The notes: generated by a model not told the origin, from the letters alone. A stretch of DNA of 64,000 nt from Trebonia sp963767685 (GCA_963767685.1 CAVYEZ010000012.1:124001-188000), one strand, 5' to 3'; counted from the first letter of the stretch, positions 25,341-34,638 are shown. Numbers and translations: made by a program.

Positions 25341-26450
25341 ATGAGGGAACGACACCCGGGCCGGCCCGGACACCGGCCGTCAGGCCGCGGCGTGGCCGGC
25401 GTCACCGCGGGAAGCACGGCCGGCCTGGTCTGGGGCCTGGCGTTCCTGGTGCCCGTCCTGCTGCACGGGTGGTCCGCGGTGGCCGTCACCACCGGCCGGT
25501 ACCTGGCCTACGGCCTGGTATCGGCCCTGCTGTTCGGGCTGGGCGGCCGCGTCCTGCGCGCCCTGGCCCGGCAGCACTGGCGGCCCGCCCTGGCCTTCGC
25601 CATCACCGGCAACGCCGGTTACTACCTGCTGCTGGTCCTTGGCATCGACCTGATCGGCGCGCCGGTCACCGACATCATCATCGGCTGCATCCCCATCACC
25701 GTGACCCTCGCCGGCAACCTCACCTCACACACCCACCCCTGGCGCAAGCTGGCCGCGCCGATCGCACTGGCCACCGCCGGGCTCTTGCTGGCTAACCTCT
25801 CAGGTACCGGAGAGGCCGGGGCCGGCCGCAGCGCCGCCGACGTGGCCTTCGGCCTGCTGGCAGCGTTCGGCGCCGTGGCACTGTGGACGTGGTACGGCCT
25901 GGCCAATGCCAGGTTCCTGAACCGCCACCCACAGGTCCCGCACACCGGCTGGTCCACCCTGGTCGGGCTGTACACCGGCGCGGTCACCCTCATCTGGCTC
26001 CCGGCCGCTCTGGCCACCCGCCAGTTCGAGGGCGGCAGCGGGACCCGCAGCATCAGCTGGCTCATCGGCGGCTCGATCGTGCTCGGCGCCGTGGTCTCCT
26101 GGGGCGGGACCGTCTTGTGGAACCTGGCCTCCGCCCGGCTGTCCACCGTGTCAGCCGGAATGCTGGTAAACGTCGAGACCATAGCCGGGTATGCCTACGT
26201 GTACTCCGCACGGGCTCAGTGGCCGCCCCTCACCCAGCTGCTCGGCTTCGCGCTCCTCATCACGGGCGTCTTGATAGTCGTCCGACTGCCCGCCGCCCCC
26301 AGCCAGGACAACCCCGGCCGCGCCCGGCGGCACAAGCCAGCGGCCGGTCTTCAAAACGAGCGCCCGCGAGCAGGCTGCGTGCGCGCCCTGCAGGCCAGGA
26401 GCCAGAGCCACGAAATGCACGACCATCCACGGAACAAGTCCGCGTCCTGA
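25341..26450 (+). CDS. EamA/DMT-family transporter
   Basis: Drug/metabolite transporter of 369 aa with about ten hydrophobic segments arranged as two EamA repeats (for example AGLVWGLAFLVPVLLHGW, LAFAITGNAGYYLLLVLG, WLIGGSIVLGAVVSWGG, LLGFALLITGVLIVVRL). A polar tail of about 50 residues follows the last helix. It is transcribed away from a MarR gene whose palindromic site lies just upstream, so it is probably a MarR-controlled exporter. Substrate unknown. No good ribosome-binding site is visible before the ATG at 25341. Confidence 0.85.
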   Translation: MRERHPGRPGHRPSGRGVAGVTAGSTAGLVWGLAFLVPVLLHGWSAVAVTTGRYLAYGLVSALLFGLGGRVLRALARQHWRPALAFAITGNAGYYLLLVLGIDLIGAPVTDIIIGCIPITVTLAGNLTSHTHPWRKLAAPIALATAGLLLANLSGTGEAGAGRSAADVAFGLLAAFGAVALWTWYGLANARFLNRHPQVPHTGWSTLVGLYTGAVTLIWLPAALATRQFEGGSGTRSISWLIGGSIVLGAVVSWGGTVLWNLASARLSTVSAGMLVNVETIAGYAYVYSARAQWPPLTQLLGFALLITGVLIVVRLPAAPSQDNPGRARRHKPAAGLQNERPRAGCVRALQARSQSHEMHDHPRNKSAS

Positions 26451-26647
26451 CCCCAGCGTCCGACCGCACTCCGCCGCCAGCCCTGCCACAAGCCGCATGA
26501 GGTTCTTAAACAGGCTCAAAGCCATCCCAGCCCAGCGATGACCGCGGTGATACCGCTTCCGGGGTCTGCTCCTGTTCGAGTGGCAGGCGACCGCCCGCCG
26601 GGCGAGAGGGACTGACCGGGTAATTAGCTCGCCTTAAAGGAAGAGGG

Positions 26648-27400
26648 TTATTCACGGCTGGCCCGAGTCCCGTCCGGCGGCGTAACGTCTAGCCGCTGCG
26701 TGTAAAGCTGGTCGTAGAACGGAAGGTGGTGGGCGGCGAACCTCGCCAGCTCGCCGGAGTTCTCGACGGTTTGCGGGTACTCGCGCTCGCGCCGCTGGAA
26801 CCCGGAACTGGCGCTGACGTCCACGTGCCAGGGAGCGGACCGTCGCCATTCGGACCGGTCGCCGGGCTCCCAGGCGAGCGCCCGTGGAATGAAGGGCAGC
26901 CCGACGGCGTCGCAGTACGCCGCCATCGTCGCCGCGGGCCGGGTCACGAGGTCGTCGGAGTCGATGACGACCGAAGGGTTTCCGCCGGCATCGCCGACCG
27001 CCGCCCGCAGTTCGCACATGATCTCTAGTCCGATCGCGTCGATGCTCATGGCGGGGAACAGCGCGTAGTAGGAGGCTGCGATCTCCTCGGGACGGCGGAT
27101 GAGGAACGCGTGCCGGGCCTTGGCGAGGAAGCGCCGGTCGGCGAGAACCGCATCGTGGCGTCGGTGGGTCGTGTCCTTCAAGAACACGCCCGGGTCCCGC
27201 GTTTCATCGCACAACCAGGCGAGGAGCGAGGCGGCTGAATGGAACGAACGCCCTTCGACGTCGGTCTCGCCGAATATCTCCAGGTTGGAGAACGGTTCGT
27301 GGAGCATGGTCAGGTCACCGCGCTCGGCCATCGAGCGGAACAGGGCCGTCGAGCGCGCCCGGGGTGCGCTCCACAATGCGAACACCGCCATGGGCGGCAC
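26648..27400 (-). CDS. PAPS-dependent sulfotransferase-like protein
   Basis: Soluble protein of 250 aa. The N-terminal 5'-phosphosulfate loop is LWSAPRARSTALFRSM, with the 3'-phosphate region in FLIRRPEEIAASYYALFP. The family includes carbohydrate and small-molecule sulfotransferases and related hypothetical proteins. The first residues read MAVFALW from 27400. It lies 24 bases upstream of the MFS gene stop on the same strand and is otherwise isolated. The acceptor is unknown. Confidence 0.8.
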   Translation of the reverse strand: MPPMAVFALWSAPRARSTALFRSMAERGDLTMLHEPFSNLEIFGETDVEGRSFHSAASLLAWLCDETRDPGVFLKDTTHRRHDAVLADRRFLAKARHAFLIRRPEEIAASYYALFPAMSIDAIGLEIMCELRAAVGDAGGNPSVVIDSDDLVTRPAATMAAYCDAVGLPFIPRALAWEPGDRSEWRRSAPWHVDVSASSGFQRREREYPQTVENSGELARFAAHHLPFYDQLYTQRLDVTPPDGTRASRE

Positions 27401-27424
27401 CTACCCGGCACATGAGCGCTCAAT

Positions 27425-28612
27425 TTACCGGTGTCGAAGGCGTTCCTTTGTGGCGGGGATCAGGGCCGGGAGGACCAGGGCGGCGGTGAGCAGGAAGGTG
27501 GCCGGATAGCCGACGTGGCCGCTGATCAAGCCCATGCCGATCGCGCCCGCGCCCATGCCCGCGTCGTAGGCGGCGTTCCAGATCGCGCTGACCGCGTTGT
27601 AGCCGCTGCCGGCGGTGCGGGTGTACATCAGCGCGAGGGTCGCGTTCTGCAGGAGCCCGAAGCCAGCCCCGAAGACCGCGGCGCCGCCGATGACCAGGGA
27701 CGGGGCGGCGGTCGCGGCGATCGCGGCCATGCCGGCGGCGGTCAGCAGGACGCCGGGGGTGAGCAGCCGCGCGTGGCCGTAGCGGTCGCCGACGCGGCCC
27801 GCGGCCAGGCGGGTGAGGGTGGCCGCGGCGGGCTGGGCGAACAGGGCGGCTGCGGCCACCGCGCCCGACTTGCCGGGGGTCGCCAGCGGGAGGAACGTCA
27901 CCAGGACGCCGGTCGCCATCGTCGACGCCGCGAACAGGGCGGCGGGCCTGGTGATGCTCCGGTTGCGCAGCATGGCCGGGACGCCATGCTCGCTCGGGCC
28001 GGCCGTTGCCCGGTGATTGGGCAGGCCGGGGACGGTGAGCAGAGCCAGGAGGGCGGCGGCCGCGGTCGCCACGAAGACCGGGGCGGTTCCCCAGCGGGTC
28101 GCCGCCCATACGCCGAGCGGCAGGCAGAGCAGCGCGGGCACGCCGCTGACCACGCCGGTCAGCCCGAGGCCCTCACCGCGGCGCTCCGGGGGGATCATCG
28201 ACACGGTAAGCGCGCCGCCGGCGACGGTCACGACCGCGAACCCCGCGCCGCGCACCACGCTCACGGCGAGGATCATCGCCAGGCTTGAGGAGGTCAGCAG
28301 CGCCAGCGCCGGCGCGCCCATGGCCAACAGGCCGCCGGCCAGCGCCAGCCGGTAGCCGGTCCGCGCTACGAGGTGCGGGGTGATCAACTCGACCGTGACC
28401 GTGGCCAGCAGCAGGACGCCGGTGGAGAGCCCGGCGGCGGCGTTGGAGCCCGACGCCTTCGCGTACATCGGCACCACCGACAGCGGCAGGTAGAAGCTCG
28501 CCGCCGCGCCGAAGATCGACACGAAGCGGAGCAGCAGCGGGCGGGTAAGGAGCGGGACCCGCCGTCCGGCGAGCGGCGACGGCGCGTCTGGGGTGAGGGC
28601 CGTGGTGATCAT
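27425..28612 (-). CDS. MFS transporter
   Basis: Major facilitator superfamily permease of 395 aa with about 12 hydrophobic segments. Motif-A-like basic loops appear in PPERRGEGLGLTGV and AAGRVGDRYGHARLL. It is divergent from the MocR regulator with a 46-base gap, a common arrangement in which the regulator controls the transporter. The product could export a drug or an amine-like metabolite; the substrate is not evident. Confidence 0.88.
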   Translation of the reverse strand: MITTALTPDAPSPLAGRRVPLLTRPLLLRFVSIFGAAASFYLPLSVVPMYAKASGSNAAAGLSTGVLLLATVTVELITPHLVARTGYRLALAGGLLAMGAPALALLTSSSLAMILAVSVVRGAGFAVVTVAGGALTVSMIPPERRGEGLGLTGVVSGVPALLCLPLGVWAATRWGTAPVFVATAAAALLALLTVPGLPNHRATAGPSEHGVPAMLRNRSITRPAALFAASTMATGVLVTFLPLATPGKSGAVAAAALFAQPAAATLTRLAAGRVGDRYGHARLLTPGVLLTAAGMAAIAATAAPSLVIGGAAVFGAGFGLLQNATLALMYTRTAGSGYNAVSAIWNAAYDAGMGAGAIGMGLISGHVGYPATFLLTAALVLPALIPATKERLRHR

Positions 28613-28658
28613 GCTTCGAGGCTAGGGGCCAACCGGTCCCCCGGTAAGATCCAGTTGC

Positions 28659-30059
28659 ATGGCTGTGGAGTGGTCCGGTTCGGGGCCGGAGGTGCTTATC
28701 ACGCTCGACCGCGGCCGGTCGGTTCCGCTGCGCGCGCAGCTCGAGGACCAGTTCCGCCGCGCGATCAGGTCTGGCCGGCTGGACATCGGCGAGCCGGTAC
28801 CGTCGTCACGGGCGCTGGCCGCGATGCTCGGGCTGTCCCGGGGGCTGGTGCAGGAGGCGTACGCGCAGCTCCAGGCGGAGGGATACCTGGTCACGAAGGG
28901 CGGATCCGCGACCAGGGTCGCGTGCACGGCGACCAGGGACGAGCCGACCCGCCGGGCGCCGTCGCGCCCGGCGCCGCCGACGGTCGCCGACTTCGCGTCC
29001 GGGGTTCCCGACCTTGGGCTGGTGCCGCGCGAGGACTGGGCCTGGGCGGTGCGCGAGGCCTGCCGCAGCGCGCCCAACGCCGCCTTTGACTACGGCGACC
29101 CGCAGGGCAGCACCCGGCTGCGCGAGGTGCTCGCCGCCTACCTGCGGCGGGTCCGGGCCATGGACGTCCAGCCGGGACAGGTGACCGTGTGCAGCGGGAT
29201 GCAGCAGGGGCTCGGGCTGGTGCTGCGGGCCCTCGCGGCCCGGGGCGTGCGACTGGTTGCCTTCGAGGATCCCGGCGCGGTAACGGGCATGCCCGCCATC
29301 GCGGGCCTGGCGGGCCTGGCAACGGTCCCGGTGCCCGTCGACGAGCTTGGCGTCGACGTGGCGGCGCTGGAAGCGAGCGGCGCGGGCGCCGTGCTCGTGA
29401 CGCCGGCGCACCAGTGGCCGACCGGGGTGGTGCTCGCGCCCGGGCGGCGGCTGGAGCTCATCGAGTGGGCGAACCGGCGGGGCGCGGTGATCATCGAGGA
29501 CGATTACGACGCCGAGTTCCGGTACGACCGGGACCCGGTCGGCAGCATGCAAGGGCTCGCGCCCGGCCGGGTCGTCGCCCTGGGCACCGTCAGCAAGTCG
29601 CTCGCGCCGGCGCTGCGGCTGGGCTGGATCGCCGGCCCGGCGGAGCTGGTCGGCGAGCTGGCCTGGGCCAAGGCGGTCACGGACCGGGGGTCGCCCGGCG
29701 TGGATCAGCTCGCGCTCGCCGCCCTCATCGAGGCCGGCCGCTACGACCGGCACCTGCGGCGGATGCGCGCCGAGTACGCGGCCCGGCGCGACGTGCTCAT
29801 CGACGCGCTGGCGCGGCACGCGCCCGCCGTCCGGCTGACCGGGCTGGCGGCGGGCTTCCACGCCGTCGCCCACCTGCCCGCGGGGACCAGCGAGGCGGCG
29901 GTCATCGGGGCCGCCCGGTCCCGTTCGGTCGGGCTGTACGGGATGAGCACCTACCGCGCCGACCACGGCGCCGAGCCGCCGCAGCTCGTGCTCGGGTTCG
30001 GCAACACGGGCCAGCGCGCCATCGAGGCGGGCGTGGCCGTGCTCGGCGAGCTCCTTTAA
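28659..30059 (+). CDS. MocR/PdxR-type regulator (GntR HTH fused to aminotransferase fold)
   Basis: Protein of 466 aa. A GntR winged helix covers about residues 15-85 (LRAQLEDQFRRAIRSGRLDI, PVPSSRALAAMLGLSRGLVQ). A fold-type I PLP domain follows with AGMQQGL-like and EDDYDAEFRYDRDPVGSM segments and the cofactor lysine, Lys313, in GTVSKSLAPALRLGW. MocR proteins sense PLP with an amino compound and control adjacent genes, here the divergent MFS gene. The start at 28659 matches the family's N-terminus. Confidence 0.92.
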   Translation: MAVEWSGSGPEVLITLDRGRSVPLRAQLEDQFRRAIRSGRLDIGEPVPSSRALAAMLGLSRGLVQEAYAQLQAEGYLVTKGGSATRVACTATRDEPTRRAPSRPAPPTVADFASGVPDLGLVPREDWAWAVREACRSAPNAAFDYGDPQGSTRLREVLAAYLRRVRAMDVQPGQVTVCSGMQQGLGLVLRALAARGVRLVAFEDPGAVTGMPAIAGLAGLATVPVPVDELGVDVAALEASGAGAVLVTPAHQWPTGVVLAPGRRLELIEWANRRGAVIIEDDYDAEFRYDRDPVGSMQGLAPGRVVALGTVSKSLAPALRLGWIAGPAELVGELAWAKAVTDRGSPGVDQLALAALIEAGRYDRHLRRMRAEYAARRDVLIDALARHAPAVRLTGLAAGFHAVAHLPAGTSEAAVIGAARSRSVGLYGMSTYRADHGAEPPQLVLGFGNTGQRAIEAGVAVLGELL

Positions 30060-30530
30060 AGCGCCGCGACGCCATTTTGCCGGGGAGATTTGTGACTTAA
30101 GATTCGCGGCTTCGCGCCACTTTACTGGTGTGACGAAATGAGTGACTTGTGCCAGGCAGCGGGTTGCCCCGGGGCCTTTGCGGCGCACTTGCCGACTTGG
30201 CGGCACGGTATCGTTGCGGCGGTAGTCGCCGGACGCCGGCTGCTGGCGGAGCGCGAAAGGCGCCGGATCTTGCTGTCGCTTGTCCCGTCGCCGGCGCTGG
30301 AAACAGTGGTATTCGTCGATAAGGCCATGGCGGCCCCGCTCTATGGGTGAGAGTAGGGCAGAGGTCAAGGCACGCTACGGCCAGGGGTGGGGCGTGGACG
30401 ATGAATACCTACAAATGCCCGCAACGCGGGCGGACAAGATCAAGAGCTGCTACGAGGCAATGCCAGCTGGGTCTATGGCTTTGCGGGCCCCGGTATCCGT
30501 TCACGCTAAGACGTGAGAAGGACGGGCCCC
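30060..30530. other. Intergenic region, no gene seen
   Basis: About 470 bases with somewhat lower GC than the flanks. Short open frames occur in both directions, but none has a ribosome-binding site or a protein-like composition. It presumably holds the promoter for the HTH-DUF5753 gene; no clear hexamers were identified. Confidence 0.5.
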
Positions 30531-31577
30531 ATGGCAACGGCTGACGAGGGGGCGGCTGACGTAACGCAAGATCGTCTTTTGTCGCAACGGACGATGCGGG
30601 CAGTTTCCCTGGAAACGGAGTTGCGCTCGCGGGAATTCGGTGCCGCCGCGGCCGCGGGCGGAGCGGGAATCGGCGCGGGCAGCCCGGCTTTCCGTATCCC
30701 GCCGAACGCTGACCCGGAGCCTTCCGACCCGCGTTACGGCGGCTCCACCGTGCAGCGCCTCGTGCTCGGTGGTCACCTGCGCCGGCTCCGGGAGGCGGCC
30801 GGCATCGCGACCGAGCGCGCCGCGCTGACCGTCCGGGGCTCGAACTCGAAGATCAGCCGCATGGAGAACGGGCGGGTCGGGTTCAAGGAGCGGGACGTCG
30901 CCGACCTGCTGACCCTGTACGGGGCCGGGCCCGCCGAGCGGGAGGCGCTGCTCGGCCTGGCCCGGGAAACCAATACGCCGGGCTGGTGGCAGGCCTACGC
31001 CGACATCCTGCCGCACTGGGTCGAGCCGTACTTCGGGCTCGAGGCCGCCGCTGCCTTCATTCGCGAGTTCCAGCCGGTATTCGTGCCCAGCCTGCTGCAG
31101 ACCCGGGACTACGCCAGTGAGGTCGTCCGGATGTGCACCACGACCGCGGAAAGCGAGGTCCTGCAGCTCGTCCAGGCCCGGATGTCCCGGCAGGAGATCC
31201 TCGACCGGGAGAACCCGGCCCGGCTGTGGGCCCTCGTGGACGAGGGCGCGCTGCACCGGTTCGTCGGCGGCCCCAGGGTCATGCGGGCGCAGCTGACGCA
31301 CCTGATCGAGATGTGCGATCACCCGGCCGTGGTGCTCCAGGTCCTGCCGTTCTCCGCCGGGGCCCACCGGGCGATGGGCGCCCCCTTCACGATCCTCCGG
31401 TACGCCCAGCCGGACATGCGCGACGTCGTCTACATCGAGCAGCTGACCAGTGCCCTGTACCTCGACAAGCAAACCGAGGTCGAGGCCTACCTGCAGGTGC
31501 TGGAGGAGGCCTGCCTGCTGGCAGCGGTGCCAGACAGGACGCCCGGCATCCTCAAGGGCGTCCTGACCGGCGTATAG
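30531..31577 (+). CDS. HTH-XRE regulator with DUF5753
   Basis: Regulator of 348 aa: an acidic/Gly-rich N-terminal leader of about 80 residues, an XRE HTH (LGGHLRRLREAAGIATERAA, GSNSKISRMENGRVGFKERD), then the DUF5753 domain (WVEPYFGLEAAAAFIREFQ, VFVPSLLQTRDYAS, VVLQVLPFSAGAHRAMGAPF). GAAGG lies nine bases before ATG 30531. In actinomycetes such proteins are often paired with DUF397 proteins or DUF574 methyltransferases and affect development. This copy stands alone; a paralogue lies at 37273-38172. Confidence 0.9.
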   Translation: MATADEGAADVTQDRLLSQRTMRAVSLETELRSREFGAAAAAGGAGIGAGSPAFRIPPNADPEPSDPRYGGSTVQRLVLGGHLRRLREAAGIATERAALTVRGSNSKISRMENGRVGFKERDVADLLTLYGAGPAEREALLGLARETNTPGWWQAYADILPHWVEPYFGLEAAAAFIREFQPVFVPSLLQTRDYASEVVRMCTTTAESEVLQLVQARMSRQEILDRENPARLWALVDEGALHRFVGGPRVMRAQLTHLIEMCDHPAVVLQVLPFSAGAHRAMGAPFTILRYAQPDMRDVVYIEQLTSALYLDKQTEVEAYLQVLEEACLLAAVPDRTPGILKGVLTGV

Positions 31578-31590
31578 CGCGGCGCTCCGG

Positions 31591-32196
31591 CTAGCTGAGC
31601 CGCGCCCGGCCCTCGCCCCACTGGGGGTCGCGGCCGAGGTAGCGCAGCAGTTCGGCCGCGGGGCCGTCGCCCGGGCGGGGCGGGAGAGCGGACGCGTAGG
31701 CGCCGTACTCGCGCAGCGGCTCCACGATGGCGCGCGCCGCCGGCAGGAGCCGCGCGGCGAGCACGTCCGGCAACGGCCCGGGGCGGCCGAGGGCAACCGC
31801 GATGTCCCAGGCGTGCACGGCCGCGTCTAGGGCGCAGGCGCCGGCCGCCGTCGGGGCCGGGAGGGCGCCGTGCGGGAGCGGGGTCGGCACCGCGTCGTCG
31901 TCGGCGCGGATCCCGGCCCACGTGGCCCGGGCGGCCTTGAGCGCCGGCCCGGTGAGGTCATCGACGCTGCCCTCAAGGCGGCCGGAGGGCGCGAAGGGGT
32001 TCTCGGCCGGCCCGGTGCCGACGCCGATCGCCGCCGCCCAGGCCAGCTGGTCGCCGGCCGCGTGCTGGAGGACCTGGGTGACGGTCCACGCGCTGCACGG
32101 GGTCGGCGCCTCGCGGCTGTCCTCGGTGATCTCGGCGGCGGCGTCCCGTAGCAGGTCGAGGGAGTCGGTGATGACGGTCCAGGTGTTCTCGGTCAT
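31591..32196 (-). CDS. TIGR03086-like metal-binding protein (maleylpyruvate isomerase N-terminal fold)
   Basis: Protein of 201 aa of the mycothiol-dependent maleylpyruvate isomerase/DinB-like fold. Typical elements are PTPCSAWTVTQVLQHAAGDQ, with its metal-ligand His, and DAAVHAWDIAVALGRPGP. The C-terminal part matches the TIGR03086 length. It follows the truncated hydrolase on the same strand by five bases. The function is not established; mycothiol-related chemistry is inferred from the family. Confidence 0.85.
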   Translation of the reverse strand: MTENTWTVITDSLDLLRDAAAEITEDSREAPTPCSAWTVTQVLQHAAGDQLAWAAAIGVGTGPAENPFAPSGRLEGSVDDLTGPALKAARATWAGIRADDDAVPTPLPHGALPAPTAAGACALDAAVHAWDIAVALGRPGPLPDVLAARLLPAARAIVEPLREYGAYASALPPRPGDGPAAELLRYLGRDPQWGEGRARLS

Positions 32197-32201
32197 GACG
32201 T

Positions 32202-32621
32202 TCAGTTCTCCTTGCTGGTGCCAGTGCTGACGCTCGGGCTGCTGCCCGTGCTGGTGCTCGTGCGGAGCGGGCGGAAGAAGCGCCGGATGTCGGCGGCGAG
32301 CTGGTCGGGGCTGGTGTGGGCGCTGTAGTGGCCGGTCACGCCGGGCAGTTCGGTCCAGGAGGTGATCCGCGAGTGGTCGCGCTCGGCGAACCGGCGGATC
32401 GAGCGGAAGTCGCCTTCGGCCGCGGCCGCCAGCCCGACCGGGACCCTGGTCGGGCCGGCGTCGGCCGCGGGGGGCTGGTGACTGTCCTCGTAGTAGTGGC
32501 GGATCGAGGTGCCGGCGGTTCCGGTCAGCCAGTAGAGGGAGACGTTGGCGAGGACGAAGTCGTCGTCGAGGCTTGGCTGAGGATGACGGGGAGGGATCTT
32601 CGCGGTGAACGGCTCGATCAC
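32202..32621 (-). pseudogene. 5'-truncated epoxide hydrolase/alpha-beta hydrolase fragment
   Basis: The 139 residues match only the C-terminal third of the epoxide-hydrolase-like family: DFVLANVSLYWLTGTAGTSI, HYYEDSHQPP, then TRVPVGLAAAAEGD and a terminal ADIRRFFRP. The catalytic nucleophile region and oxyanion part are absent, and a Ser/Thr-rich tail is added at the end. It starts just downstream of the palindromic region that also serves the TetR gene, so it may still be transcribed. Probably a deletion remnant. Confidence 0.65.
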
Positions 32622-32634
32622 GGCGGCCCTCCTT

Positions 32635-32688
32635 ACTGGAACGGAATGAACAGTTCCATTCTATCAGAACAAATCATTCCGTTCCAGT
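32635..32688. promoter_or_regulatory. Large inverted repeat, probable TetR operator
   Basis: Two perfect 15-bp arms, ACTGGAACGGAATGA at 32635-32649 and its reverse complement at 32674-32688, are separated by 24 bases. The element lies between the divergent TetR gene (start 32703) and the hydrolase fragment (start 32621). Position and symmetry suggest binding of two repressor dimers or one cooperative complex. Confidence 0.7.
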
Positions 32689-32702
32689 GCTAGCCTGGCG
32701 GC

Positions 32703-33341
32703 ATGCGCGATACCGAAGGGCCCCTCAGCGGACGACGCCGGGAGGCCGCCCGCAACGACGTCAGCATCCTCGATGCCGCGCGCGCGGTTTTCCTCGAGGA
32801 TCCCTCGGCGCCCGTCTCGGCGGTCGCCGCCCGGGCGAAGGTGGGGATCAGCGCCCTCTACCGGCGCTACCCGAGCAAGGAGGACCTGCTGCGAGAGCTG
32901 GCCAGGGACGGCCTGGTCCGCTACATGGCCGAGCTCGAGGCCGCGCTCGCGGACGACCGGGATCCCTGGCTCGTCTACGCGGACTGCCTCACCCGGATCC
33001 TCGACGGCGGAAGCCAGGCGCTCGCCCAGCGCCTCGCCGGGACCTTCACGCCGACGCCGGAGCTGTCCGCGCTCGCGCAGCAGGCAGGCGCCCTCGCCGG
33101 CGAGGTGCACCGGACGGCCCAGCGGCACCAGGTGCTGCGCGACGACGTGAACCCGATCGACGTCGTCTTCCTGCTGGAAATGCTGAGCACGATCACGCTG
33201 CCGGGACCCGACGGCGGGCACGCCCTCCGGCACCGGTACCTCGCGCTGGTCCTGCAGGCGCTGCGGGCACCGGGCGGCGGGCCGCTTCCGAGCGGGCCGG
33301 ACCCGGCTGCGCTCGCCGGCCGGTGGAGCCGGCGCCGCTGA
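32703..33341 (+). CDS. TetR/AcrR-family regulator
   Basis: Regulator of 212 aa. The HTH is at about residues 20-65 (ILDAARAVFLEDPSAPVSAV, AARAKVGISALYRRYPSKED), followed by a helical ligand domain with an unusually Pro/Gly-rich C-terminus. It starts 14 bases after the right arm of a 15-bp inverted repeat, which is probably its auto-operator. Likely targets are itself, the divergent hydrolase remnant with the TIGR03086 gene, and perhaps the downstream hydrolase at 33370. Confidence 0.9.
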   Translation: MRDTEGPLSGRRREAARNDVSILDAARAVFLEDPSAPVSAVAARAKVGISALYRRYPSKEDLLRELARDGLVRYMAELEAALADDRDPWLVYADCLTRILDGGSQALAQRLAGTFTPTPELSALAQQAGALAGEVHRTAQRHQVLRDDVNPIDVVFLLEMLSTITLPGPDGGHALRHRYLALVLQALRAPGGGPLPSGPDPAALAGRWSRRR

Positions 33342-33369
33342 ACAGGTCCATAGGCGGGCGAGTCGGAGC

Positions 33370-34551
33370 ATGAATCCGTTCGGGCTAATAGTTGCGACTA
33401 CTCAACATTGGATAATGACAGGATTGTCGTATGGGATTTATATATTGCCGGCATGGCAGATCCCTCCGCTGAGGCCGGCGGGGGGGCCGGGATTGCTGTT
33501 CTTGCCTGAGCCGACTGGGGCGCACTTGGTTGGTACGACGTCGTTGTGGCTGACCGATGCGTCTCGGCCCGATCCCTGGGTGAGCGAGGTGAGCGCGCGC
33601 GAGCTGATGGTCTCGTTGTGGTACCCGGCGGAGCCGTCGGACGGGCCGCGGGCTCCGTACATGACGCCGGCGGAGTCCGCGCTCTTCCTCACGAGCAAGG
33701 GCGCCGGCGACCTGCCGCCGGACACGCTGAGCACGGTGCGGACCAACGCGGTCGGCGACGCCCCGCCGGCCGGGCGGCCGCGCGGGCTCCCGCTCGTTGT
33801 GCTCTCCCCCGGCTTCACGTTTCCCCGTGCCACGCTCACCGGCCTGGCCGAGGACCTGGCCAGCCACGGCTACGTCGTGGCCGGAATCGAGCACACCTAC
33901 GAGAGTGAGGCCACCGCCTTTCCCGACGGGCGGGTCACCACCGGCCGCGCCCGGGAGGCACCGCGCCGGGACCGGCCGGAGAAGGTGGTGGCCGGCCGGG
34001 CCGCGGATGTCCGCTTCGTGATTAACGAGCTGACCGGTACTCACCCGGCCTGGCCGGGCGCCGCGCTGGTCGACCCGGACCGGATGGCGATGGCCGGCCA
34101 CTCCATCGGCGGGGCGGCCGCCCTCGCCGCGATGCTGGCCGACGCGCGCGTCCGCGCGGGCATCGACATGGACGGGGCCACCAGCGCCGAGATCCCGGAC
34201 GGGGGCCTGGCGCGGCCGTTCCTGTTCCTGGGCAAGCCACCGCCGGCCATCGTCAAGGGCCCGGGTAGCACCGTGAGCACCTGGGAGCGGGACTGGCGGC
34301 GGCTGACCGGCTGGAAGCGGTGGCTCGTGGTCGCGGGGGCGATCCACGCCTCCTTCACCGACCTCGCCCTGGTGGTCGATCAGGCGGGCATCGACGTCGG
34401 TGCCCACCTGCCCGGGGTCCGGTCCCTGGACATCACCCGCGCCTACGTCCTTGCCTTCTTCGACCAGCACCTGCGCGGCGAGCGGCGGTCGCTGCTTGAC
34501 GGGCCGTCGGCGCGCTACCCCGAGGTCGTGTTCCGCTTTCCTGAGGAATGA
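33370..34551 (+). CDS. Alpha/beta hydrolase, platelet-activating-factor acetylhydrolase-like
   Basis: Esterase/lipase-like protein of about 393 aa. The nucleophile elbow is GHSIGG (in MAMAGHSIGGAAALAA). Typical PAF-AH p-II phrases are LMVSLWYPAEPSDG, PLVVLSPGF, ASHGYVVAGIEHTYE and IHASFTDLALV, which contains the catalytic His. An N-terminal stretch of about 30 residues is hydrophobic and may be a weak membrane anchor. It follows the TetR gene by 28 bases and is probably cotranscribed. The substrate is likely a short acyl ester or phospholipid. Confidence 0.85.
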   Translation: MNPFGLIVATTQHWIMTGLSYGIYILPAWQIPPLRPAGGPGLLFLPEPTGAHLVGTTSLWLTDASRPDPWVSEVSARELMVSLWYPAEPSDGPRAPYMTPAESALFLTSKGAGDLPPDTLSTVRTNAVGDAPPAGRPRGLPLVVLSPGFTFPRATLTGLAEDLASHGYVVAGIEHTYESEATAFPDGRVTTGRAREAPRRDRPEKVVAGRAADVRFVINELTGTHPAWPGAALVDPDRMAMAGHSIGGAAALAAMLADARVRAGIDMDGATSAEIPDGGLARPFLFLGKPPPAIVKGPGSTVSTWERDWRRLTGWKRWLVVAGAIHASFTDLALVVDQAGIDVGAHLPGVRSLDITRAYVLAFFDQHLRGERRSLLDGPSARYPEVVFRFPEE

Positions 34552-34638
34552 AGGGGCGGACGGGAACCATGGATTCGTTCGGGAAAATCTAAAGCGTTCT
34601 CCGGAACGGATTGTTGATTTCTCTCGGCCGGCCCGCGC

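Noticed and set aside
28806..30368. A 520-codon minus-strand frame opposite the MocR regulator
   Set aside because: It is the mirror of a well-supported gene and has low-complexity Arg/Gly/Pro content.
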